Below are positions 34,555-44,909 of a stretch of DNA of 64,000 bases, piece by piece. The translations under genes and the position numbers were made by a program. Within the stretch, counting starts at the first letter, position 1. The number at the start of each line of letters is the position of its first letter. The stretch is from the NCBI GenBank assembly GCA_026027325.1, contig JAMSLZ010000009.1, positions 1,116,001-1,180,000 on the forward strand, read 5' to 3'. This stretch comes from Actinomucor elegans (taxonomy: Eukaryota; Mucoromycota; Mucoromycetes; Mucorales; Mucoraceae). The notes below the pieces were generated by a model that was not told the DNA's origin, ran no database searches, and saw only the letters and a list, made by a program, of their open reading frames with translations.

Positions 34555-34735
34555 CAACTTTTTGGCTTTTTTCAACGAAAACATAATATTTTTTTAAAAA
34601 ACTAGTGTCAATCGATGGTACTATCACTGCGATTTATTCCGAGATGAAAAAAAATGCTTCATTATTATCAACTTTATTTTATTTCAAGAACATGAAAAAA
34701 TGAAGATTTCGAGAAAAAAAAAAACGCATTTAAAC

Positions 34736-36085
34736 TCAGCTAGAGTCCATTTCTATGTCTTCATCAACTTCATCGAGGTCTACAGTATTATCTACATTAT
34801 GGAATTCATCTTGATAGGTTATGCACTGTAAGACGCTCTTTTTCCAAGCAGAGAGAAGCGATTTTTCTGGTACATTTTTTAATGAGCTTACCAACTTTTC
34901 TCTCAAAGTAGAAGCTGTCTCCTCAGGATCAGGATTATAGGCAATCGGATTTTTCACCATTGCCCATACCCTCTCGATTGGCTGCACCTCTGGATGATAT
35001 GGAGGAGTAAATAGTAATCTATGCCCATGAAGAGTAGAAATATTGTAGCATGCGAATTGAGGCTTTATTCGCAAATCTTTTATAGCTTGCAAAAGTGTCT
35101 TTTTTGTAGGCACTTTACCTATTGCATCGCTGGAAGGCACCAAAAGATTATTTTGCAAAAACCAATTGATGATCTCGCTCTTAGTTGATGCAGCAGTCGG
35201 TACTGGATTTATTCGACGTTTGTGATAAGATGCGCCGTCCATATGAATGATACAAGAGCCATAGGGTTGGATTGCGTGACAGATAGTATCAAACAAACGC
35301 TCGAACTTCTCAGCATTAAAGTGTCCATGATAGTCAGTATATAGATTTTTGTTATCTTGGACAGGCCATACATTCACACTTTCTTGGATGATTTCTGCTT
35401 TTCGCTTGTGACCCTCTTTGAAGACAATGAAGGCGGCGAATATTACAAGTATCGGCTTTCTTCCGCTTTCGTTTACAACACCCCGTGGCCTTACCCAGGT
35501 ACGTCCTGTAGAATGATCTATATGACAGTAAGACTCGTCAAGAAATAATTCAGGTTGATTGGGGTTGAATTTGTCGTTAATATTAGCCAAACGCTGATTA
35601 ACATATAGTTCTCTGTATAGCATGTTTGTAGATGAATCATGAAGGATGTTTCTTCTAATACCCTTTTCATACTTAAAACCCAAAGTATGAATATCCCGTA
35701 AAAGTATATTATATGAAACCTTAATATTATAAGAGTCTTCTAGCATCTTCATCGTCCGTTTAACTGTATTGATTTTGCCACTTTCGTTGTTATAAAGAAT
35801 GATTTCTTCTACGGCAGAACTATATTCCGGATCAAGAGAACGTCTTGGTCGACCAACAGGTTTATATTCGGAAGCTTCCGCAGGGTGATTATACATATGA
35901 ATGGCCTTTCTTGCGACATGTTCAGAAACACCACAGACCTTCATTAGAAGGTCCCGTTTTTTAAGGTCGCGATACTTTCTGTCTTCAAATTTTGTTTTCA
36001 AAAGAATACCATAAACATGGGTCAAAATCTTGTAAACGTCATTTGATAAATGTACATTTGTTGTTGTTCCAATGGGAGATTGCAT
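34736..36085 (-). CDS. Tc1/mariner-superfamily DDE transposase
   Basis: Intronless, 449 residues, no stop or frameshift. The N-terminal half has helix-turn-helix-like segments (DLLMKVCGVSEHVARKAIHM) and a GRPRR AT-hook-like motif (78-82) between them, as in mariner proteins. The DDE_3 catalytic core has D183 in LFLDESYCHID, D283 in CIIHMDGASYH and E371 in YHPEVQPIERVW. The second-to-third acidic spacing is 87 residues, far more than the 34-41 usual for Tc1/mariner, because of an insert carrying INWFLQNNLLVPSSD and KTLLQAIKDL. All catalytic residues are present, so it may be active. The C-terminus is acidic (VDLDEVDEDIEMD). Confidence 0.9.
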   Translation of the reverse strand: MQSPIGTTTNVHLSNDVYKILTHVYGILLKTKFEDRKYRDLKKRDLLMKVCGVSEHVARKAIHMYNHPAEASEYKPVGRPRRSLDPEYSSAVEEIILYNNESGKINTVKRTMKMLEDSYNIKVSYNILLRDIHTLGFKYEKGIRRNILHDSSTNMLYRELYVNQRLANINDKFNPNQPELFLDESYCHIDHSTGRTWVRPRGVVNESGRKPILVIFAAFIVFKEGHKRKAEIIQESVNVWPVQDNKNLYTDYHGHFNAEKFERLFDTICHAIQPYGSCIIHMDGASYHKRRINPVPTAASTKSEIINWFLQNNLLVPSSDAIGKVPTKKTLLQAIKDLRIKPQFACYNISTLHGHRLLFTPPYHPEVQPIERVWAMVKNPIAYNPDPEETASTLREKLVSSLKNVPEKSLLSAWKKSVLQCITYQDEFHNVDNTVDLDEVDEDIEMDSS

Positions 36086-36211
36086 TTTTTTAACTGAATA
36101 TGATTAATGAAAACAATTAAGGTAAAAAAAATACTAATGAAACTCAAGTAGTTAGATTTTTGTCTTTTTTTTTTAAGGAGCAATGGCTTTTTTTAAAAAA
36201 ATGAAGAATTT

Positions 36212-36251
36212 CGGGGAGATAATTTTTGAAAACGACTATATTACTGTCAAT
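36212..36251 (-). repeat. Right terminal inverted repeat of the mariner-like element
   Basis: 40 bp. Its reverse complement begins ATTGACAGTA and contains CTCCCCG, matching the left end. Followed by TA at 36252-36253. Confidence 0.75.
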
Positions 36252-37589
36252 TACTCTATTCATCACTTGAACCAATGTAAAATTATCATTCTTTCCCTTG
36301 AAATAAACCTTTTATATAATCCAAGATCAACAATACCCAGTTTCTATTTTTTCTATATTGAGTTAGAGCTGCGTAACCTGGAGATCCACTTCCTAAATGT
36401 GTTCTTAAAACAAGCATTTCACATTATATAAAATAATATGTCGGCACTTATTCCTTGGCAAACCTAGTATACCCATTGTTGTTCAGTTTGAAGGTATTTA
36501 TAGGTAAACTAGTTCCTCCCGAGAAAGGGATATTTCGTATACGTGACATTTGACCTGGATTGGCCAAGAGGTCTATTCATCGTTTAATTTAGTGTAGATA
36601 AAATATCTACCATAGAGTAGATAATTGATAAATAAAACATGTTATTTGCGGTTCTATTAATCAAGTACTTTAATCAGTGAAGCAGTTCATTATGAGCATG
36701 TAATATTAATCGAATGCAACGTTTGACCAAGATCGACTAAGATCGTACCTACTGAAAACACGCTCCGTCAATTTTCAAAAACCCAAAGATTCTGAGCCTC
36801 AAAAAGCTATACTTGAAAATCAAAATCCAACATGATAGACGATAGGTATCGATTGATACTTTATTCCTGTAATAGAGCTTGTAGGGGACCAAATTTTCTT
36901 CCAAACAGAACAGGCTTTATAAAAGAAATCAAAAGAAAAGTGCATTTTGAATGAAAAAAAAAAAAAACTATATGTAGCGCTTTTCTAGAGGGTTACGTAG
37001 CTCTAAAAGTTTATTCATCTGGAAGGACGTGTTTTTCTCTATATATTTTCTAGAATTAAAGCGATAATTGAACTTATGAATGGTTGAGAAGCATCTGCAG
37101 ATTTAAAGGAACCTTGAGGGATTAATGGTGATGATTGAGCAACTTATTCAATCGCCGACGGTCAATAAATTAAAATTTCCTCTGTCACTATATATCACGA
37201 CATTTAACAAGCGAAACAGGAAGGGATCGATATAAACTAATGTAGGGAAAATACAATATAAATACCAGAGAAACAGACATGCGTCTAATAGCGCTAAAAA
37301 AGTAAGTCAATATACTACATCGTATAAATCTTACATACTTAATGGCACCATGTCAGTGCAGTACTTACTTTAGAATGTCAAGACAGCGAGATATCGTTCC
37401 TGAAGATGAGTTACTATCTTAGCAAAGTCATTTTGTGACTAACTAGCACAAATATATGAACAAAAGTGTTGCCAGGTTTTGAACAAAGTGTAACGCAATT
37501 GATCAATATGACTAATCCTGCTTCTGTTTGAACATGTTACTTGGATGTATCAAAAATAGAGCACTGTTTATTTTCTACTTAAAAAAAAA
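36252..37589. other. Intergenic with a dispersed-repeat copy
   Basis: Between the mariner-like element and the PDCD5 3' end. Holds a dispersed-repeat copy (36541-36745) and a poly-A run near 36954. The plus-strand frame at 36183-36431 straddles the transposon end and is not credible as a gene. Confidence 0.5.
36541..36745 (+). repeat. Dispersed GATC-rich repeat, copy
   Basis: CGTGACATTTGACCTGGATT, then TTGGCCAAGAGGTC, then TTGATAAATAAAACATGTTA and, farther on, TGCAACGTTTGACCAAGATC. Two tandem-like core blocks as in the copy at 1460-1700. Confidence 0.55.
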
Positions 37590-38306
37590 CTACAAATCAT
37601 AATCATCATCAGAGTCATCATATTGTCTACGGTTATACTAGATACAGAATCAATATCAATATACACATTTTAGTATGTCGAGCTCTTGCTTGCTTACCAC
37701 AATACGAGTCTGAGTAGAGCTTGTATCCTGTTGATTAATTTGACCCAACAAATCAATCAATTGCTTCTCTGTTACTTTGCTTCTCAACTGATTAGATTGT
37801 GCCATTCTAATCAAAAGATCTTCAACGGCACGGGCCTTGTCAGCCTTGACCATTTGGATGCGACCCACTATGTTGAGTTTAATTAACAACGTCCATTTTA
37901 GCCTTTGCTCTGGTGATACTTACATCTTTCACGGGCAGAGTTATCCAAAATTTGATACAACTATGTCATAATATATGATAAATAACCTAATTCCGCATGT
38001 TTTGTTCAAATTACCATATTACGACGCATTTCCTCCATTTGTCTACAGAAACAAACATTAATGTTGACCCATCTTGGCATTGCCTCAAATGTGCAAGTCT
38101 TTACCCTTTCTTTTCAGCATCTTCCTTGGAAGCTCCAGCAGCAGCGCCCATACCAGCACCAAATCCGGCACTCTAGTATTTTCATTGTCAAAATCAAGAT
38201 TTAAAACGCGTATAAAAACTATTACCTGTGGCGCAGATCCACCGTCTTGTCCTTGCAATTCTGCTAAACGTCTAGCTCGGATAGCTTTAAGTTCATCGTC
38301 CTCCAT
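37590..38306 (-). CDS. PDCD5: PDCD5/TFAR19-family protein
   Basis: Six short exons: 38306-38226, 38172-38105, 38042-38015, 37960-37924, 37867-37698 and 37637-37590, encoding 143 residues. PDCD5 is a small helical protein, nuclear and cytosolic, linked in animals to apoptosis regulation and chaperonin binding and in yeast to a poorly defined nucleic-acid-binding role. The N-terminus is ELKAIRARRLAELQGQDGG. An Ala/Gly linker precedes the core QMEEMRRNMLYQILDNSARE, RLGRIQMVKADKARAVEDLL, IRMAQSNQLRSKVTEKQLID. The C-terminus is YNRRQYDDSDDDYDL, matching the family's NRRKxxDSD-acidic tail. Exons 3 and 4 are 28 and 37 nt. The model is confirmed by the conserved residues at each junction. Confidence 0.93.
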
Positions 38307-39211
38307 TTTTAGGTTTTATATCGAGAAGAAAAGAAGCTCAAGGAAAAAATAACATCGCAGGTTGGTATGGCACCCTAAAATGCGCGAGGGATCTAAATTT
38401 TTCGTAAGGGATTTCACTGGCTTTTTTTTTGTTTTTTTTTTTTGCTATATCTTTTGGCTGTAAACATTTCATTTTCAAGACGTAGGTTTTAATATCAAAA
38501 CTATAAGATAACTACCTATATTGTTTATATTATTTTTTTCTGTTTAAAAAATTCAACACTAGTATTTAACCAAAGTACCAAAGAACGAATATTATTCAAT
38601 AGTATCTCAACGCTTTTAGACAAAGGCATTAAGGTCTTTGAATCATTCGATGAAAAATAGTAATCTTTACAAATTTCATTAGCAGACTATGCATTCAGAT
38701 AAAATGTTTATTAGAAATAAATCGAATTAAAGCATTCAAAGCATCTATTTTGATTCAAAAATGAACGTCAAATAATAATTATAAAAGATGGTTTTAATAA
38801 CCGACATCCAATGAAATAAGCCCACTATTAGCATGAAAATACCGATGCCCAATGAAGTTTCTCGAGAGATTATATTGCTTATGTTCGCATATATTTGTTA
38901 ATATTTATTTTATTTTGTTTTTCAAAAGAAATGTTTAAATTGTTGTGCTAAAACCAAAATCTAGAAAGTGATATATAAAATCCAGCTTTTGTATTACAGG
39001 AAGGATCAAAGGAAGCGAACAAAAAATTTCGGAAGGTAAAAAATTCCAGGTGGTTTTTACCTCTAAATCACCGACAGCCAATAAGAAAAATATAATATTA
39101 AAATCCGCTTAAATCGCGCCGGTATATGGATTCCCGCTGTATTCCTTTTGTACACTTCGAAGCTCTTGTTACAGTTGTTACATTTCGCGCTTTTTAACGA
39201 GAGAAACTCGA
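38307..39211. other. Divergent intergenic region PDCD5/TRAPPC11
   Basis: Roughly 0.9 kb. Contains T-rich tracts near 38420-38445 and the shared divergent promoter region. No repeat copy or gene recognised. Confidence 0.5.
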
Positions 39212-42200
39212 ATGTACTCATATCCCCCGGAATATCTACTTCATCCAGTACCTGTATTGGCTATATATGGGCTTTCCGCAGCGGATGAGGCACCTTTAAT
39301 AGACTTGGATATACCTTCGTCCCCCATTGTAGAAGCTTCTAGTTCACCCAATGCTTCACCATCTCGAAACCAAATCGTACCTTCGTCCACAACAAGATCA
39401 GGTCTTGTTAATGGACTATTGGCCTTGTTTACCAGCAAGACTGAACACAATTTGTACGAGGCTTCTCGGTATTTATCGAATCCTCAAGCTCCTCCGCCAT
39501 TTCGCGTTATTACCGTTTCCAAGGTACCTTTTAATAAGCTCGCGTTTTATATAACCTACCGCTAAATAGAATAATAGGACTATGTACTACCTCAAAAACC
39601 TCAAGCTTCAGCACCTAACTTACCGCCACCTCATTCCAACTTGTCACCTTTATCACACGACTCACCACTTTATCCTGATGGTATCATGACACCTCTTTGG
39701 GTTAAGAAACATTTATATGCACCGAGCGTTGTTGTCGGTTTTTATGATTTATGGGATTGGCATACCGAAGCAGGCGGTACACCTAGACCTCAACGCGAAA
39801 CAGGACCCTTAGCGTCTCAAGTATTGATTGATCCAACCGAGCGCGAGCATGATATGAAATTGGCAGCTGAAATCAACGCAAGACGGTAAAAAAAATCAAT
39901 GCTGAAGCAATGTATTTAGTATACTGAATAGAACGTTTAGTAAATACTTTCAAGAAAAAAGTATCAAGTTTGCAGCAGTGATTATCGTAAAGCAAAGATA
40001 TTCGGGTAGGAATTGGATTTATCTAGAGACATTTACAATTACTTATATTTTATTTTACTATTAGACCAGTCAATAGATGAGCGATTATCATCTATAAGAA
40101 AGCAATGCGGTTTAGATACTAAAAGCTCATTCTTTACTGTTGCGCCTGGATCAGCTACAGAGATGCAAGATTTTGTTAATAGGTAAATGATGAACGTGTC
40201 TGTGATGATATAGATGATTTATGTTATGACAGTGTATATCGAGCACTATATGAACCTGCTATGCAGTTTTACAGTAACCGTTTAAAGAAAATTCGCAAAA
40301 AGAGATCCAAATTGCCATCACCTTCTATTATGCCAAGAGCTACACCAGATTTGTCATCTACCGAACCTCAACCACTGTCAGTCAGCGGATGGATGTTACG
40401 CTATGACCTAAAAGCTGCCTTTTTCCAAGAAACCAAGCAAGAAATAGACGGTGCACTGAAGTAATAATACGGTGGCTATTTAGTTTTCATTCACTAATCA
40501 TGTTACGATATAGGTCTTATGAGACTGCATACAAAAATATATCAGATATGCTTGAACCAACATCATCAATTACATTGGGACATATCAGTTTAACAGTACG
40601 CGGTAAACGTTGGAATGAAGCGCGCGCTTTGGCAGATTGTATCAATATCAAGATATGTAAATTTCATCTGTTTATGAATGACCCTACAGCCGCTTTAAAT
40701 CAACTGAATGGTCATTTGCAAATGTTTCAATTTCATTCATCAACATGGGGTATGGGCGAGCATACATTCGAGTACTGGGCATGGCTTTCGAAGCAGTAAG
40801 TCTAGGCTATTGAGGCAGTGCTCGCTTATTAATGGATTTCTGTTAGGTATCGTATTTTTGCAGACATTATTGATGCTGCTATACACGCTGGCTATAAAAT
40901 ACCTCTTCCAACGGCTTATTTGAGTTCACCTCTCAGTAACACACCAGGAAGTCCTTTGCTAAGCAACTCGGCGAGTTCATCTACATCAGCTGCGGCTTCA
41001 TCAGCAACTGGCAGTAGCATGATTACCAGCACAAGTGGATGCAATCCCGGTGCCATTCTACAACACCCTGGATTCTATTACCACCTTGCAGCCATGTGTT
41101 GTGCTGAACGAAGACGTCGCTTCTTAGAACTCGAGCGCAACAACAGCACCGATATTAATTCAACACTTGTTCAGAATGAAAAATTAGTGGACCATTCTAG
41201 TCTTACGATCGAACTTTTGACCAAGAGTTATGAACAGTTCAAACGCTATCGCAATGGCCGTATGACGCTCTATTTAGCTGCCGAGATCGCTGGTACATAT
41301 TATGAGACGGGTAAATTCGAAATGGCTATCAAGTTCTTTGAGCGTATTGGCAAAACCTACCGTAAAGAGAAATGGCATATGGTGCTTACTTCTATTCTGA
41401 GGTGGTCGTTGAGGTGTGCAAAGGAATTGGGGTCTTGGGAGCGAGCGGTCGAGTGTTTAATCGAGCTCATGTCTGATGATTTACCTATGGCTGAGAATAA
41501 GCGTAACGATGTTCAAAAAGAATTGATGGATATGTTGACCGTACATCAGTCGGCCAACGCTCAAGTTCATTCACCACTCGTTATTCAGATGGATCAAATC
41601 AATACGTTTGCTTCCTGTCAAGTACAAATCAAAAAGGAAACCAACTTTGTTGGCGCACCACTGGACTATCAAGTTGTATTGAAAACCAACAAAACATCTC
41701 CTCCAGTTCCCTTTCGCTTTAACGCAGTCAGAATAATGTTCAATGTCCCCCAATACAATGTCATTTTGAGAGATAATGGATCGGAGCAAGAGCTGAAGAC
41801 AGTAGAGCTGATTGATTTCTCGAAAGAACTGACAAAAATCACCGAAGAAGGTGAATATATGGATTGGTATACTGCAAGCGCAGATCTTAGAGTCTTTAAA
41901 GGCCAAACAAAAGCCCTTCAAGGTTTCGTCATTCCCAAAGATTGCGGAGAGTTGAAGGTAAGAAACTATATATTTACTTGTCGCTAATTAACACTAAATG
42001 TCTATTAAAGATTGTTAGCATTTGTCTCGACCTTATTACTGCTCAATGGCAAGTTGAACTCAATTACACCTTGGATAAAGTCACAGAAGAACAACCTGCT
42101 TCCAGAAGAAAGTGGCTAGAGTCTTATTCGGGTATAGAACAAACATGTTTGTATCTAGGCAAACTATACCTAAACTTCTTTATTATATAGATAATAAGCC

Positions 42201-43818
42201 GGTATTCAAGATCTTGGATGGACGCGGTCATCTTTCCACTGCAAAGTAAGTAACTAGAAATTTTTTTAATCATTCATTATTTAAACAACAGCATCGTAGC
42301 ATTATGCAAAAGCCACCTAGTATTGATCTGAAGTTTGAGCATACTGCACCTGCCTTGTTGGACGAACTGTTTAAACTGGATGTGACAATGACCAGTTCAG
42401 AAAAGGAACCTGTTGATGCTATTTTGTGCGCAGAGATCAAGAACTCAGAAGGCGCAGTGATTGAGGATTATATTGCTTTTACTATGGAAGATGATAACGA
42501 AGACATTGGACCCTTAAAGGAAACACATGTTGGACGTATTGAACCTGGAACAGCGGTGACAAAAACAGTCTATCTGCATGGTGGTAAAGTCACTGGATCT
42601 AGATTGATCAATGTTACCGTAAGCACGTCTTTTTGGTTTGTTAAGCAAGCACTGTAAACTTACATATATGATTAGGTCAAGTACACCATTGTTGGCAAGG
42701 ACAATTCGCAGGCCGTGGAGAAATCGGAATCTTTGAGAATCCCATTCATTGCGCCTTTTGATGCCAACTTTGAACTGTGTGCTCAAAGTGTCAAATTACA
42801 AAAATCGATATCTCCAGATCTTGAAAAATCTGAAAGATGGCTCTTGGTTGCTGCTATTCGATGCTTTTCGGCTTGGGATTTAGACATCAAAAAAGTACAG
42901 CTAGAAAAAGATGAGGTAAGGTTGAAATGATGTGTATTTTACGACATAAAAGCTCAATTATCTCCCCTTTTTTTTTGGTAGGCCTTTTCTCACCTATACA
43001 CCTCATTATCTTTAGTTTCCAGAATGGATGATTTTGATAACCAAAGTAAGTCCTTTTCACTGGTATCAAAAAAAAAAAATCCTTCTAACCGTCGTTTGAT
43101 AGCATGGAAAACAGGACATGTATATAATGCCAATTATCTGTTTCAATTAACCACCACTGATATTACCGAAAAGCAACCTGCTGTGCCTGCAGGATCAATC
43201 ATAATTGACTGGAAGAGGTAAGTGCAGGAGATGATAAACGTAGGGCTTTGAACTGAATTAGTTTATAGAACTGGAGATCAAAATGACAAATACTACAAGT
43301 CTGCCATCCGTTTGCCTTCTATCCAATTTCAACAGCAAGGCCTTGTGGTACTAGCTGGTAAATTACAATCATTTAAATCTTGCTTTAGCAGCTGATTTGT
43401 TTTTTTTATTGTAGATATACCATCAGAGATTTACTTGGGTGAACCTTTCACTTTATCATATACCGTTTATAACCCGACTGAACAATTGGCTGACTACACC
43501 GCTTCTGTCGAAATCAGTGAAGCATTTGTGTTTTCAGGCTATAAGCAATTGAAAGGTCGTGTTTTACCTCTCTCTCGAACTGTTTATCAATATACGTGTT
43601 ATCCGCTTTTGGCTGGCAAAGTGAAATTACCTCGACTCAAGGTAATGGCATCACAACAGCAAACCGGTGAAAGAGAGGTACCGGTAGAAATCGCAGGTAG
43701 TGGCATTTCTATTGCATTGGATAATGATCTACAACAAAGATCTACTGGAAGCCCCTCAGATATAGCAGTAGGTCCTCAGCCAATATTGGCGTTTGTCAAT
43801 GCGAGAAGACAATTCTAG
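39212..43818 (+). CDS. TRAPPC11: TRAPP complex subunit 11 (Foie gras/Gryzun protein)
   Basis: Fifteen exons: 39212-39523, 39578-39885, 39941-40005, 40065-40182, 40233-40460, 40514-40795, 40847-41957, 42011-42131, 42191-42245, 42300-42618, 42676-42915, 42982-43045, 43103-43217, 43269-43357 and 43415-43818, encoding 1,276 residues. TRAPPC11 is a TRAPPIII subunit in ER-Golgi and autophagy traffic. The N-terminus starts MYSYPPEYLLHPVPVLAIYG. The Foie gras domain includes VRGKRWNEARALADCINIKI, FEYWAWLSKQYRIFADIIDA, HPGFYYHLAAMCCAERRRRF and YYETGKFEMAIKFFERIGKT. The C-terminal half is beta-rich Gryzun-like (GEPFTLSYTVYNPTEQLADY). A Ser/Ala-rich insert follows SPLSNTPGSPLL. Frame is kept across all fourteen introns. 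The acceptor chosen for exon 10 (42299) is the only nearby one that keeps frame. Confidence 0.9.
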
Positions 43819-44909
43819 ACAATACATAATAAATACCACCCTGTAATATTAATAATGCAACAGTTACATTGTTTTATTCTTTGATTCGGACTGCATTGAT
43901 AGTAAAAAAGAAAAAAGAAAAAAGAAAAATGAAGCCATATAGATTAAATCGCTTATTTACCAACCCTTTGAAAAAGTGCTTTAGAAAACCATCATGAACG
44001 ACCAAAATGGTATATTGGAATGGGCATTTTTTAGTGTTTCCCTTTTCAACATCTCTTGATCTCTCCATTAATTGTCAAATCTTGCATCTGATGACTAGTG
44101 CATGTTAAGAAAGCATATCTCTGTCTATCAAGGCTGTAGTTTAACAGGATTGCAATGTATATATTACAGTTCTATAACTAGTATTAAGTTACATGCATTT
44201 CATACAAACTAGATTGGTGGATCTCCAAACTGATCCGAATCGGATAAGTAATCCATACTCAACATGAACTACTACATCAACTGGATTTTCCTTGGATGTC
44301 TAAACTTGTTTGGTTTCATTTAGAGAACAATGGCCTTTGGGTTAATTCGTGTAGAGCCAGCCAAAGGTTTGCATAAACTGCGACGTAATCATCCTTCCGT
44401 ATCGATAAATAAGCTCGGGAAAATTTTGGTAGAAAAGAAAAAAATAAAGCATATGCGCTTGTTATCAATACGACGACAAGCAACAATTCGTTTGGACAAG
44501 CAAAAAACAATAAAGTAAGGCGATTTCAACCGTACCTATTACGAACGCGTTTCAAAACTCTTAGCCGCTGTAAATCTTGATTTTCAAATGAGTTCAACTT
44601 GGTTAGTAGAATTTAAAACTTGCATAGTAATTTGTTTGTTTAACTTGAATGTTTATTGTTCCATTTGTATGTATCTCGACAAACTTCGTTTTGAATGCGT
44701 TTGCTACAACAGATTTCGCTCTTTCTCTTTTGTTTCCACAAAGTCTATAAGATACCATCGGCTTGGATTATACAAAAAGAAGAGATCTATTAGAAAGAAA
44801 GGTAAAGGATTAGTATTGAAGTCTATTCAAAACCATTAAAATAACCAATAGAAAGTCATCACTGTATCACCGATTATTACTCCATAATTCATCACACTAC
44901 TCCAGCAGC
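43819..44909. other. Spacer with possible small basic-protein gene
   Basis: Between TRAPPC11 and VTC copy B. Weak dispersed-repeat blocks lie at about 44085-44290 (GCATCTGATGACTAG, CTGATCCGAATCGG). The only coding candidate is the basic two-exon model listed separately. Confidence 0.45.
44330..44839 (+). CDS. Possible small basic protein (uncertain model)
   Basis: ATG at 44330 opens a 62-codon, strongly basic frame (MAFGLIRVEPAKGLHKLRRN, KILVEKKKIKHMRLLSIRRQ). A good donor, GTAAGG, lies two bases before the end of that frame. The AG near 44712 would join it in frame to FRSFSFVSTKSIRYHRLGLY and KKKRSIRKKGKGLVLKSIQ, ending at 44839. This gives about 100 residues with very high Lys/Arg content and an intron near 197 nt, longer than its neighbours. 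I recognise no family. It could be a nucleolar or ribosome-associated protein, but this is a guess from charge alone, and it may not be a gene. Confidence 0.22.

Larger units (their letters stand above)
34506..36251 (-). mobile_element. Mariner/IS630-like DNA transposon with intact transposase
   Basis: 1,746-bp element bounded by imperfect terminal inverted repeats and flanked on both sides by TA (34504-34505 and 36252-36253), the target dinucleotide duplicated by the Tc1/mariner/IS630 superfamily. The left end reads CTTGGCAGTA and the right end, on the opposite strand, ATTGACAGTA. Inside, CGTTTTTAAAAAATTCCTCC pairs with CGTTTTCAAAAATTATCTCC. It carries one uninterrupted 449-codon transposase gene. 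It lies between the glycosyltransferase and PDCD5 and interrupts no gene that I can see. Confidence 0.82.

Noticed and set aside
36183..36431. 82-codon plus-strand frame
   Set aside because: Crosses the right end of the mariner-like element, so it cannot be one ancestral gene, and it has no recognisable domain.
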